A stretch of DNA of 64,000 nt from Hypomesus transpacificus (Eukaryota; Chordata; Actinopteri; Osmeriformes; Osmeridae), in contig NC_061074.1 of assembly GCF_021917145.1 (NCBI RefSeq), forward strand, positions 6,606,017 through 6,670,016. The letters are read 5' to 3'. Within the stretch, counting starts at the first letter, position 1. Each line of letters begins with the position of its first letter. This document shows, in pieces, positions 36,301 through 47,212 of this stretch. The notes below the pieces were generated by a model. The model ran no database searches and was not told where the DNA came from. It saw nothing but the letters and a program-made list of their open reading frames with translations. The position numbers and the translations under genes are program-made.

Positions 36301-36853
36301 GGTGACGGCCGTGGCTGGGTGGCTGATTGAGAGGGTGGTAAAGGGGGCGGTGGGACCTCCGGAAGACATGGCTCTCATGGCTCTGATACCTGGTAGCCAC
36401 ACACTGCTGTCTGTGGAGTTGAGAGAGGAAATGAAAGAATAAGGTATGGAGACAGGGAAGGAAAGATGAAACAACTTTGCGAATGAGCGAGGGGTAGAGA
36501 GAAAGAAATAGGTAATGAGATACTGACAATTACAGAAAGGCAGAATAAAGGCAGAATAAAGACAAAACAAATGTAATGGAACATATATGCACAAATCTGG
36601 ACTCAGATCAGAGTGGACGGGCTTGACAGGCTCGACACAGTTTTAACCTCTCACCTACAAAACTGACTAGCTAGTAATAAAATGAGCTAGCTAACAAGCC
36701 ACTCTAATTGCCCAATCGTTTCGAGTTAAAATAAGCATTTAATTCATTCTAAACCATGCTGCTGTTACAGCTAGCAATGAAAATACATGGGTGTGTTTTT
36801 TATCATACAAACTTACTTTTTGTTAGAGCTGTTCTGACAATTAATGACAACAT
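33332..36853 (-). CDS. ech1: Delta(3,5)-delta(2,4)-dienoyl-CoA isomerase
   Basis: Isomerises 3,5-dienoyl-CoA to 2,4-dienoyl-CoA in oxidation of unsaturated fatty acids, in mitochondria and peroxisomes. Ten exons in transcript order: 36853-36817, 36410-36245, 36147-36059, 34704-34580, 34495-34447, 34293-34229, 34065-33995, 33867-33796, 33695-33545, 33436-33332. They total 930 nt (309 aa plus stop; human 328), all in phase. The crotonase fold is recognisable: HRPEKRNAMNRAFW, VVSGAGKMFTSGIDLMDMAS, ACIGGGVDLITACDIR, DIGLAADVGTLQRLPK. The three catalytic acids of mammalian ECH1 are kept (here D158, E178, D186). The N-terminus MLSLIVRTALTK looks like a mitochondrial presequence, and the C-terminus SKL is a peroxisomal PTS1. 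Exon 8 most likely uses donor AG|GTGGGC; an earlier GTCAGG would break the frame. It lies in the same orientation as hnrnpl, about 1 kb downstream of it. Confidence 0.95.
35070..36007. other. Pyrimidine-rich insert in ech1 intron 3
   Basis: A ~0.9-kb block unlike its neighbours. It has diverged internal repeats (TTTCTCACTGG..TCTACCCCTTCCC; CAGACCTGTGGGTCTTCT). It starts near TGTCAGA and ends near TTTGACA, with an ATTAAA hexamer about 60 bp before the end. It could be an LTR-like element, but no clear target duplication was found. Confidence 0.35.
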
Positions 36854-37687
36854 TGCCCTTCACTTAGTTCTCAGTGATACCTTTCCAAAAGCTAGGACAA
36901 ACCCGTCCTAACAAGTTGAAACACAAAGCAAATGGCAAAATAACTATCAATTTTATCCGCAATTTACTTTATTGATTTCTGTTGCAAATCTTAATTTGTT
37001 GTGGCTTACTATCGGCAGATTTTACGAAACAGCCCTTCATGCACGCACTCAACGTGTAGCTATCCTGTGCAGCTACGTAAGGACAGTGTACTTGAAGGCT
37101 CAAATATATTCGTTCGTGCATTAGCGTGGCAAATCCCTTGGTTGCCTACGGGACTTTATCTAGTGGTTTGCATTCGACTTTATACCTTACTTACATTGTT
37201 TTTTCAGCGAGCCATCAAATCTGAATTTTCGGATCTCATCACAAAAATAAGACCGCTTTTACGATCTCGATATCGAAATTGCCATGCCTGTTCGATCAAG
37301 ACAGAAATTTTAAATACGATGCCATCCAGTACTGGTGAAATGGCTTGACTATTTTATGCCCACTATTATATCCTTCACTGTGGCTGTGTTAATTTTAGCA
37401 ATACTAAGCCATGTAAAACCATTAACTGGAGAAAGCAGACAAACTTTAATTCAAATTGGTTTTAATTTTTCTTACAACAAAAGAAGCACTCTCCCTCCTC
37501 AACATATGGACATGAACATGTTTGTGTATGCAGGTGCAGTACTGAGCAGACAGCAATAATAAAAAATAAAACAAAAGCAACGATTCAACATGGGAGAGCT
37601 ATTGTAAAATTCAAAACAACATTACAAAAAGCATGTTCTTATTCATCCGCCAGGCATAAAAATTGTTTATCCACAACATTTATCACA
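36854..37687. other. Spacer between ech1 and hnrnpl
   Basis: Contains the ech1 5' region. Two short plus-strand open frames (37001-37348 and 37335-37559) have no recognisable domain and no splice context, so I do not call them genes. Confidence 0.4.
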
Positions 37688-37693
37688 TTTAAT
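37688..37693 (-). terminator. Candidate poly(A) signal of hnrnpl
   Basis: TTTAAT on plus reads ATTAAA on minus, about 160 bp past the hnrnpl stop. This is a common variant signal; use is inferred. Confidence 0.35.
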
Positions 37694-37854
37694 CCATCTT
37701 TTATGATGTTAATAATACCAAAGAATAAGGACAGGAGGGCATGACTGCAGACACACAAACTCCCTACAACTAACAGTCTGGAAAGAACACAATGTGAAAT
37801 GGAGCTGTAGGGATATAGGTTAGAACGATCTCCATGGCGATGGCCAGAATGGAC

Positions 37855-40800
37855 TCAGTTTGTGTGCTGGGCAGTTGAGAAACACAGCTTGAGGGTGTAG
37901 GGGTAAGGACCAGCTGAGGGGACACAGACAGGAAGTGTTAGGCACAAAATAGGTTTAACTGATGAGTACATTAAATTCTACGTCTAGGCTTTTACACTGC
38001 TGTCGGCTGTGAGACTGTAACAAGGCTTATGTGTAGACTGTTGCAAGGCTGATACGGGCCCACCGGAATGGGCAAAGAAGAAAGGGACTAACGTGAGGAC
38101 GTACTGGAGTTTTTCATCTGGTAGTGGTTCATCATGGACAGGGCCTCCATGGCATCGTTGATGGACTCCCACTCTAGCAAGCCTGAAGAGCTGCGCTCGC
38201 TGGTTGCTGCCCCTCCTGCTCCACCAAACACAAGCATTAGAACATGGGTACACCAGCATATAGATACAATTATACTGAAGAAAACTATGTCACACCCTTT
38301 CCTGTGAACAATTTGATGTTGATGGGGCTTTTGACACCCAGTTCTTCACAGATCTAGAAAAGAAAAAAGCACCACAGCTGGTAAGACGCGAGTGGAACAA
38401 GCAAAGCAGACTGCAATCTACACCAAATTACATTCCAACAACAAAAATGCTATGATATAGCAAAACAATACGAGTAAAGAACACACTAGCATGTGACTGT
38501 TCCATGTGACTTTTTGTAAAGGCCCCTCTGGAGCACCCACCTGGGAGAAGACCTCGACGGAGGCATCGGGCTGGGCGTTAAAGAAGTGCAGCACGTTGCT
38601 GGGGTGCTGGATGCGGTTCTTGGCAGCCTGCTCGGGGGAGGTGAAGCGGTTGTTACGGGAACCATGGAAATCTTTGAAACTGGTGGAACCGTCTTCCAGC
38701 TCGTAGGACTGTCCTGGCATGATGGCCTGCTGCTTGGACACACTGGAGAGGGGAGGCAGGTGGATTAGTGAACATTAGGAACTAACTAAAACATTGTGAT
38801 ACACATCTCAACTTGACAAATAATCTAATGAGTGAAAGTAAATGAGTGAAGAGACCAGGTGAGGGAGACACAGAGGCATTTAGAGCCATGTCTAGCTACA
38901 GTGGGCATCCTCACCAGACGTTCAGCTTCTGTCCAAACAGGAAGTTGTTGTTGAGGTGGGTGATGGCACGGTCAACGGCATAGCAGTCTCCCATCTCCAC
39001 CATGGCGGCTCCAGGTTTGCTCTTCATGAACTTCACCTGGTGGTTGTGGGGGCAGGGGTTAGAGAAGATATTAAGGGTACTCGTACTAACGTTTATTAAA
39101 ATTGCCCACTCAACTGTCCGAATGGAGAGCTTCTGTCCTACTCTTCAGGAAGACATGACAACTCCAAAGTATCCAAGATTGCTACTGAATGCACGCCTAC
39201 ACATTCAAACTCACCCTCTCGACATTGCCATAGAGACAGAAGACATTGAAGACTCTGTCTGCATTCATCTTGAGAGCCTCCAGGCCGTACACCATGACAA
39301 CGGGGGAGTCTGCGTGAGCACTGTACTCGCCAGGGGGCGGGGGAGGGGGTCCATAGCCTGGGGCACCGTAGCCGCCGCGCCCACCACGCCCTCTCATTGG
39401 TGGGCCCATACGGCGTCCCTCGTGGGGCGGTGGGCCATAGCTCTCGTCGTATCCGTACCCGTACCCACCCTGTCCACCTGCACCAATAGGAAACATGACC
39501 GTGACAGAGGCGGGGCCAGAGGTCAACTAAAGGGATTTTGCTGGCCATGGTCACATTAGACTGGCACAGAGCACACAACAAAAGTTGTGAGGAACTGCCT
39601 ACAGAGTTTGACTACACAGCACCACTTTAGCTGCCACTGTGGGGGGAACCTAATCTCCTTACAGAAGTATATTGGTCCCATTATATCATTTAAAGAAAAT
39701 GGCTGACAATTGAGGGGGTCCAGCTCAGTAGTGTGGTCCCCAGGAGCCTGAGAGGCTTACCGTACTCTGGAGGGTGGTCTCCCAGCAGAGCAGGCTGTCT
39801 CTGCCGCTTGTTGGGGTTGGCATTCACATCTGAGGAGAAGTAAGGCACAGGGAGAGAAGCAGGAAGAGGATATGGAGAAAGAAAGCGATAGATGTGAAGG
39901 AAGGGACAGACGGTTGATTTGCCGTCAAGTTCTGCCAGACTAACGCAAAAACTGGTATGCCAAATGTTCCATATTTCTCAGCTAGGGTATTGTAACATTG
40001 ACCCCTCTGTGACAAATACAGATTACATCAGAACTTCCACACCAGGAATCACTTGCTTAAACGTCAGTTAATTAATGCGATCGGAGTAGGGAGCGATGCT
40101 TGGCACGGATTGCTGCTGCAATACCCAAAAACCAAACCAGTACTGTAGTTCTATAACAGGCTACATCTATGCTAAATGTGCTAGCACTTAAGAACTTGAA
40201 TAAAATATGTTATCAAACTAAACAGTCCTGATGCTAGGCTACAACCAACATGCCAAATGCTTTAGCCCTAGAATGACTAGAACAAAAAGACAACAGCTTG
40301 ATTAATATTGGTTTCAAATAAATGGCTAAGAAACGGGGCATGGGATTTGAATTGGTGGCTTGTGAAAGGGGTGGAGGGGAGGGGGGATAGGATACCTAAC
40401 TAACGGTTTTGCACACACACCTGAATTGCTCCCATTTCCATCAGCCTCCGCATCTGTACAGGTACACATATAATAGAGTCAAACTCAGGTAAATCCACCT
40501 CCACATCACAACACACTGGCAACACATCAAATCAGGACAAGGCTATAAAAACACTGCTTAGTCACATCAGAACGGGGTCAGCGCTCACTTACTGCAACAC
40601 CTGCTGTACTAACGACACTGATGTCTTAACAGCTCAGGCCACATTGCATTCAAGCAAGGGGTAGTTTACACAAAATGCATAGCAACACCCTGCCCTTAAA
40701 GAAACAGCACTACTACCCCACTACTATTACCAAAGTGGCAAACGTTCATTTGCATTTTGAGTAAACTGTACTTTAAAAACACAAGCTTTATTAATTTAGG

Positions 40801-43800
40801 TAATTGGACAATGATACACAGTTTGGCACATATGCACCCCCCAGCACCCATACACCAAGTCAACCTGGCGCTTCAGGTATTTGGTGCAACTAAATGGCAA
40901 AATACAATCCTGGCAACAGACATGAGGAAAAACCAGAGGACAAACAAATGCAGGACAACATTGTAGGCTCCATTTGCAGAGTCTTGGCAGCAAAAAAAGA
41001 AAACCCGCCCACAAAAGAAAATAAAGTGATTAGGGTCTAAAATGGAGTCACTTGAAAATGATGTGGTGAGGAGAATCTTGAGTGTTGCAGGTGTTGTGCT
41101 GCTACTGTTTCCCAGACAGGGGGAGCAGATTACTTACAGCATAGGCACAACATTGGCAGTAACTTGGAACCTCTCCTATCTCTCCATCCATGTTTGTTTC
41201 ATCCATCCATCCACTCACTCCCATCCTCTTGGGGGTGGGGGGGCACAAGAGCACCGTTTTCACCTTTGGGACTTCCTTGAATCCTTTATCAAGCAGTAAT
41301 TGCCCCAGTTGCTCCGTCTTCCGAGCGGCTTATCCTGCTTACCATTGGACGACCACTGGGTATAATTCCCAGATTGGGGAGGCAGGGTCCTCTCTAGGCG
41401 TAAATTGCCACACCTGCATCACATGGAAGGTGTTACACAGGTGCTAACAGGATGCCAACATCTCACAATGGAGCTGTATTTCAGAAAGGGGTGAGCTAGA
41501 CAGGAAAGTATGTAGTCAGAACAGGAAGGAGGAGGAGAGGAGAGAATAGAGGTATAAGAAAACACCCGAGTCCATGATGTGGTGCATAGGTAGGTATCTG
41601 TGGGTCAGAGTAGGCCTGCCTGAATGTGCCTGCATACTTGGGGGGCGTGTTGTCAGCAGTGTCGTCTTCATCAGCTTTTATAGGCTGCGGCCTGACCAAT
41701 GGAATCAGTAGAATCATCGACATCAGAGGAGTGGAGTGACGGATTCTGGGTGATGTAGTTGTGAAGTAAACAGTGTCCCATTGATGTGTTGATAAACACC
41801 TGGAACAAAAGTGTGAGATGGCCCATACCATCCCCCCAGTCCTGAAACAGGCCGGTTGAGAGACCGAAAGGACAGGCCATGGGTGCTGAACGACTGGTTG
41901 ACATAATCAGTATGGTTGATCAGTTGTGGTGTTTTGCTCTGCTCCATCTGTCACTAAGTGAGCCTGTCTTTGTCTGCCTTCCAAATCGACCGCACAGACA
42001 AGGGTTCCATGTCATCAGTGGTTTACGGTGGCGGTGATGATGACGCAGGTGTGGGTTGTTGGGTGGAGGAGGAAGAGGAGCAGTGTTTCAATGTGTCTGG
42101 CATCTCACTTGAGGTCACAAAAACTGGGAGTGGGGCAGGAAGGGGAGGGAACCGGGCGGTTGAGAGGTACAAACAACCCCGACTCCCCCCCCACCCCAGC
42201 CAGAATGAACAATGTGTTGTACTGTGGGAGGTACAGCATGTCTTCTTGGATCTGTAGATTATGTTGCTGAGGTTGAAATGACGAGACTGGGGTGGTGGAG
42301 AGGCATGGGGGGTATCAGTCAGTTGTACGACTGTGTTGAAGGGAGTGTCTCTGGTCTCAACATCTTGTTGCAGTCTACCTCTTGGCTCAATGTCGGAGGG
42401 GGTGCGTGGATGGACTGTGCAGTGTTCCTTAGTTCACTAAAGAGACTGGATGTGTCCTTACGTAGTATTGATTTAGTCAACAAGTGTCTGACTCTCCCCC
42501 AAGAGAGCATGGAAATGTGTTGTTGTTGTTCCCCAGGGCAGGGAGAGGGAGATGAGTCAGTGAAGGACAGCCCTGACCACCTGGACAGCAGGTGTGGTAG
42601 GAGCAGCTGGATGTTGGGAGGTGGCGGAGGATTCAGAAGTGACTGGTGCATAACAAAGGAACTAAGTACCTGCTTTAAGACTATGAATACAGAGTAGCCA
42701 GCCTAAAATATATGTCCAAGGAATCAGGCAGCAGCAAAATAATAAGCAGCTGCCAGGGGTCACGGCAAACTATGAGGGCATGGCTTATGTCTGTTTGTGT
42801 CACATTGGAATGCCAGGGATATTTCAATCAAAGAAGTTCAATCATGATGCGGGACTTCCTTAAAAAGAAAACCTGCCCTTCTTGTCTTATGAAGTGGTAG
42901 AAGCTAACTTAAACTCATCACATTCTAGAAAATAACTACATTAGAATTCCAGACAGGAAGATCACATGCTGCATTCTGATATGCATAGTACATCTATTCT
43001 CCCTTCGGTTTCCTGCTGCACCGTCTACAACCTTAGTGCAGACACAATATCAGCATCGTTTTGGACTGGTCAGATTAAGCAGCTCATAAAGCTGTCCGTC
43101 CACGATTCCAGCTGCTCTTAGCATACTTGCTGTTTGTCAGTACAACCCCTCAAATGCCTCAGTCATAACACCACTGAGACAAGACTCAACATCCTGTGGC
43201 TGAACCTTCCATTTCTCAGCTCCCCGTTCCTGGCTTGTAACAGTGCTAGCCCAAACAGTATAGCCAATCCATTACAAGCCATATGTAAGACACAGAATTG
43301 AGGGTCCAGCCTTGAGTACCATCTATGCTGAGTGGTGCTATTCTGGAAGCTCTACCCTCCCCTCCCCCAGTGGCACTAAGGGTGCTGGGTAGTGACAAAA
43401 AAGACCAGTTGGACAGGTGTGTTACCTTGGGCACCCAGGTTGGGGTTAGTATAGTCCCATGTGTCCTGGTCGTTCTTGAAGACATTAAGGCGTGTCGGCT
43501 AACATGAAAACAGAAAAAACAAAATGATGATACCCTAACAGTATTACAACACAACACCTGCTATCTTGTCTGTTGAGTACAACAGGATCGTAAATGTTAT
43601 AGAACTTGTTGTAAATAGCCTGTCTGTACAGGTAGCTGTTTATTAGTGTGTGGAGGGATTGTATGTGCTCACCTTGGCATATTCAATCTTCAGGGTGCAG
43701 CAGCCAGAGTAGATGTCGGCTCCGTTGAGGGAAGCTTTGGCCCGCTGTGCACTCTGCACAGAGTCAAACGTGGAGCGAGGGAATCAAGGAACAGACAAGA

Positions 43801-46134
43801 CAAGAGGGAGCAAGGCCACGGGCTAGGGCATGTTCAGCTACTGAACACTAGTTCCTTTAAAAACACACTGTTATTACCTGTGTTTATATATATAGCCACA
43901 GTGTAAAAACAATAACATTCCCAGACTCTTAACACAACTGAAGTATTTTGTGACCTTGTCAGCTTCGCTAAGGAATCCTGAGGTTGTATAAAAAGAGGTG
44001 GAGTCGAGGTAAGCCAACCAATCTAAAACCAGGGGGAGCATTGCATTGAAAGCCAACGTTCCTACATCATGCTGCCATCACTATCTTATATACAGGTACA
44101 ATCAAATTAAATTTCTCTTTCATTCCCCCACATCAAATCACCCCTTTTTATAAAAGGCTGGACCCAATGCCTATAGGCCAGACATTCAATAACATTAGCA
44201 GGCAGTTTATTAGGAGGTTTAGATGAGACGCTGGGGAGTGTCAAATAGAAGCAGGAACAAATAATTCCAATGGACCTGCACTTGTTACAAATGGCCATAA
44301 CCATGGTGTTTTAAAAAGGATATTCAACCATGGCCTGGACACCGTTCTTCCTGAAGATGACGATCCTTTGGACGGGGCCACAATTGTTGCAGATGGTATA
44401 GAGGACGTCCTGAAAAACACATTATAGACTTGCATTTTTACAAAACACACAAGGCAATAATTCACACACTGTGGGGATCAGACTGTGCCGTTACCGTGGT
44501 GACTGGATAGATGGGGTTCATAATGGTGAGCAGGAGGACGTTGTTGACGCTGCGGGCGTCATCCGGGTCTCCAGGCCGGGAGATCTTCTGGCTGGTGGAG
44601 TAGTTGATGAAGGCCGGGTGTCCAGCAATGTACACCTGGTTGTCGTTAGCGTAGGTGACGGCAGTGGACGATCCATTCATATCCTCATACTCCACCAGGG
44701 CCTGGCGCTTCTTGGGCATCACCACCACGTAGCTGAGAAGAGACGCGGGTGCTGTTAACACTGCACAGCTCAGACAAAGCTGGTAGAAAAAACACTGCCA
44801 GGCTTAAAGTACTTAATCTAACCACATGGAAGGACATTTTAGGGGGATTCACACATTAAAACGACTATGTAACCAAAGTTTAAAAAAAAAAAAAAAAGGA
44901 AAAAAAAGAATGCATTCAAGTCACGGGTCAGATCAGTTCCTCTGGCAACACAAACATTTCTTTACTCATGAAGCATTCCTACTGACAGATAAAGCACCAT
45001 TGTACTTCCCGTTAGACCAACTATGATGCATGCCATATTTCAAAACAAATCACTGACAGCAAGTTAGTGTTACCATCGACCTGTAGTTGCTCACCTGATT
45101 GGGCCAAACTCTTGCAGGGCCTCCACAAGGTCCGCTTCTGTGATACCATCAACCAGCCCTCTCACGTGCACCACCACGGAAGGAAGGGTCTTGTGTGGGT
45201 CATCATAGCCCTCCTACAAACATGAGAAACTTAAATCTACTTATCATTTTACGAAAGCGTTGGGTCAAGGCCGCCGTACAGACTACTAATCACTGACTTG
45301 TAGGGCATCAATTTTAAAGAAAGCCAACTTCTAGAATGCCGTGAATGTACTCTAAATATTGCGCTTCAGCTAAAATAACAAACTAGTACGGTTACGGACA
45401 AAGATGTTTCGAAACAATGAGGACATAAGCGTACAATGAACCCCGAGGCCGAACCCCGTGGGGGAGGGGTTGTTCAACAAAATTTGAATATAGTCGATCT
45501 GGAATGCTTAAAATGGTTAAGGTCATGCATAGTTTTAGTATCTTAAATCTAGTCAACACAGTACGAGACAATAATATACTTGGCCGTTCATTGCGTCGAC
45601 TTCTTCCCCGTCTTGTACGCCGATAACGTTTCAACAAAGCGGTACGGTAGCTAGCTCACGCTTGCTGGTGAGCTAACATTCAGTCCATATGGCGTGGCCT
45701 GAATTGCACCCCATTCATTCACATCAACAATCTGCTGGTAACCACAAATAGACTACCGAGGGAAAACTATCACGGTCTCACTTGCATTAGTACACAAGAG
45801 TAAATCGAAAGCAGGTCCAAAAACGCATACCGAGTCAAATGCGTTTTCGATATTTTGGAAACTCGCGTGGATACTAAGCAAGCTTCTGCTAGCTGGCCGA
45901 CAGCTAGCTACAGAGAGCTACGAAATCCATGAACCATCGCGTTATGTCTATGATGAGTTGGATTGGTTTATTAAATGCAAAAGGTGAAAATATAACTTAT
46001 GAATGCAGCGTGATATACTATTCGTATAGACATAATTAGTCATCACTTACTGTGGCCATTCCGTCGTTGTCGGTTTTTTGTCTTTTCGTTGCCCTACCGC
46101 CTTCGCTGTAATAACGGCCCGTCTGCGTAGCCAT
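37855..46134 (-). CDS. hnrnpl: Heterogeneous nuclear ribonucleoprotein L
   Basis: Nuclear RNA-binding splicing regulator that recognises CA-rich RNA. Thirteen exons in transcript order: 46134-46051, 45213-45095, 44732-44495, 44409-44324, 43769-43673, 43498-43426, 39829-39761, 39477-39215, 39036-38915, 38742-38541, 38353-38296, 38215-38105, 37913-37855. They total 1581 nt (526 aa plus stop), all phases matching. RRM1 begins near residue 38 (SVVVHVRGL), RRM2 near 125 (VLLLTIMNPIYPVT), RRM3 near 313 (SPVVMVYGLEALKMNADRVF) and RRM4 near 425 (NVLHFFNAQPDASVEVF). A Gly/Pro/Tyr-rich linker (GYGYGYDESYGPPP) separates RRM2 and RRM3. KRQRQ near 242 is a likely NLS. All introns are GT-AG except intron 4 (AT-AC). 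Intron 6 is 3.6 kb and holds a candidate microexon. The hnrnpl paralogue hnrnpll was considered; the Gly-rich linker with HADSP and the ech1 neighbour fit hnrnpl better. Confidence 0.95.
39830..43425. other. hnrnpl intron 6
   Basis: A 3.6-kb intron. Besides the microexon candidate it holds several overlapping open frames between 41496 and 42697 on both strands (for example minus 41496-41831, plus 42212-42697). These have no recognisable domain. They might be a decayed mobile element; no inverted ends were found. Confidence 0.4.
40421..40453 (-). other. hnrnpl: Candidate 33-nt alternative microexon of hnrnpl
   Basis: On minus, acceptor TGTACAG, 33 nt, donor GTGTGTG. It enters and leaves in phase 1, exactly as needed between exons 6 and 7, and would add DAEADGNGSNS ahead of the KRQRQ segment. 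No stop codon. Omitted from the base model, which is complete without it. Confidence 0.5.
43770..44323 (-). other. hnrnpl: U12-type AT-AC intron of hnrnpl
   Basis: On the minus strand the intron starts ATATCCTTTTT, the exact U12 5' splice consensus. It carries TTCCTTGAT (consensus TTCCTTRAY branch site) about a dozen bases before a terminal CCAC. Joining GTTGA to GTTTGAC restores MVEFDSVQSAQ in RRM2. Any GT-AG alternative at the donor side runs into a stop (EYPF-stop). Confidence 0.93.
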
Positions 46135-46749
46135 GTTGTCCCAGTTAAAAAGGTTGATAGTGGTGACGGAGCGAAATGGACGGAAAAGTCAAGAAAACGA
46201 CACTCCAATGGACACGCCTCATAGTCACAGTGTGCCCCAATTGGCTTACCTCTTACGTCTATTTCAAAATCATCTCAATCGTGACCCAATGGCAATGCTC
46301 AGTATAGATCCAGGCGTTTCATGATTGGAAAACCATATACTCAATCAAATACCGCTTGTAAAATTCAAGCAGCCAGTATCATTAAAAAAAGGAAACCATT
46401 TATATTTTTATCAACAAATGCAATCTGTGCTTCAGTAGTGTCTGATACGACTAGGCCCAGTGTTTTGGTGAAACTTATGAAGGTTGAAAAGAAGCAAGGT
46501 AAAGGTAAATGTAGTTATCCAGATACTGAGATAAATAAACCCAACGAGCCCAGAGGACATATCACCCCGGCATCAACTAGTAGAAACCTTGGGCATCTGT
46601 GCTTTAAATACCAGGAAAACAACATCACTCCAGGGTTGTTTCACCTTCTCAACACCCAGGTAACAGTTTATATACAAAGGCAAACATAATGGCAACATTA
46701 CCATTACTTCGATTATAAAAAAGAACACATAAAAAAAGCTGTGCACAGA
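46135..46749. other. Spacer between srsf7 and hnrnpl
   Basis: Includes the hnrnpl 5' UTR and promoter. No TATA box is evident. A plus-strand open frame at 46321-46689 has no recognisable domain and is not called. Confidence 0.4.
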
Positions 46750-46755
46750 TTTATT
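46750..46755 (-). terminator. Candidate poly(A) signal of srsf7
   Basis: TTTATT on plus (AATAAA on minus), about 460 bp past the srsf7 stop codon, gives a 3' UTR of usual size and ends about 600 bp before the hnrnpl start codon. Confidence 0.55.
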
Positions 46756-47212
46756 TCAAAATAAACCGCTACTGCTTGCAAACTGGAACAGCTTTAACTG
46801 AACAGAACAACACAACCCAACACAACACTAGAACTTAATCTCACTCTGAATCTAGATCAAATACAAACAGAGATCGTTTCCAAAGAAATCCAATAAATCA
46901 TGAAAATGATTTGCTAGAACTGATTTGAGTAATTAAAAAGGGCAGTAGACGTAGACATGGGAAACATCCGCACGAGGAACGTGACATCGTAATCATCAGG
47001 TGAGGCATGCAGGTCGGGGTAATAAGAATGCATGTTTGGGCGGTTCAGACGCAGGTTTGAAGCTAACAGATTACTCTGAGGTGCTTAGAGGAAACAAATC
47101 ACATTGACATAGCAATTCAAACACAAATATGCAAAAAATCAAGAAAGAAATCCTTGACAAGCTGCTGGGCTGTAAGAACAGATTGATTTGTGGGTGGGGC
47201 TTTCTTCCTGGT

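Noticed and set aside
37001..37559. Two plus-strand frames between ech1 and hnrnpl
   Set aside because: No recognisable domain, no conserved start context, no exon structure; located in promoter/3' flank DNA.
43246..43557. 103-codon minus frame over hnrnpl exon 6
   Set aside because: It is out of frame with hnrnpl; the correct frame gives PTRLNVFKNDQDTWDYTNPN with proper splice sites.
44300..44323. hnrnpl exon 4 reading through to a stop (VEYPF)
   Set aside because: The apparent end is the U12 donor ATATCCTTT; the AT-AC junction restores the conserved RRM2 sequence.
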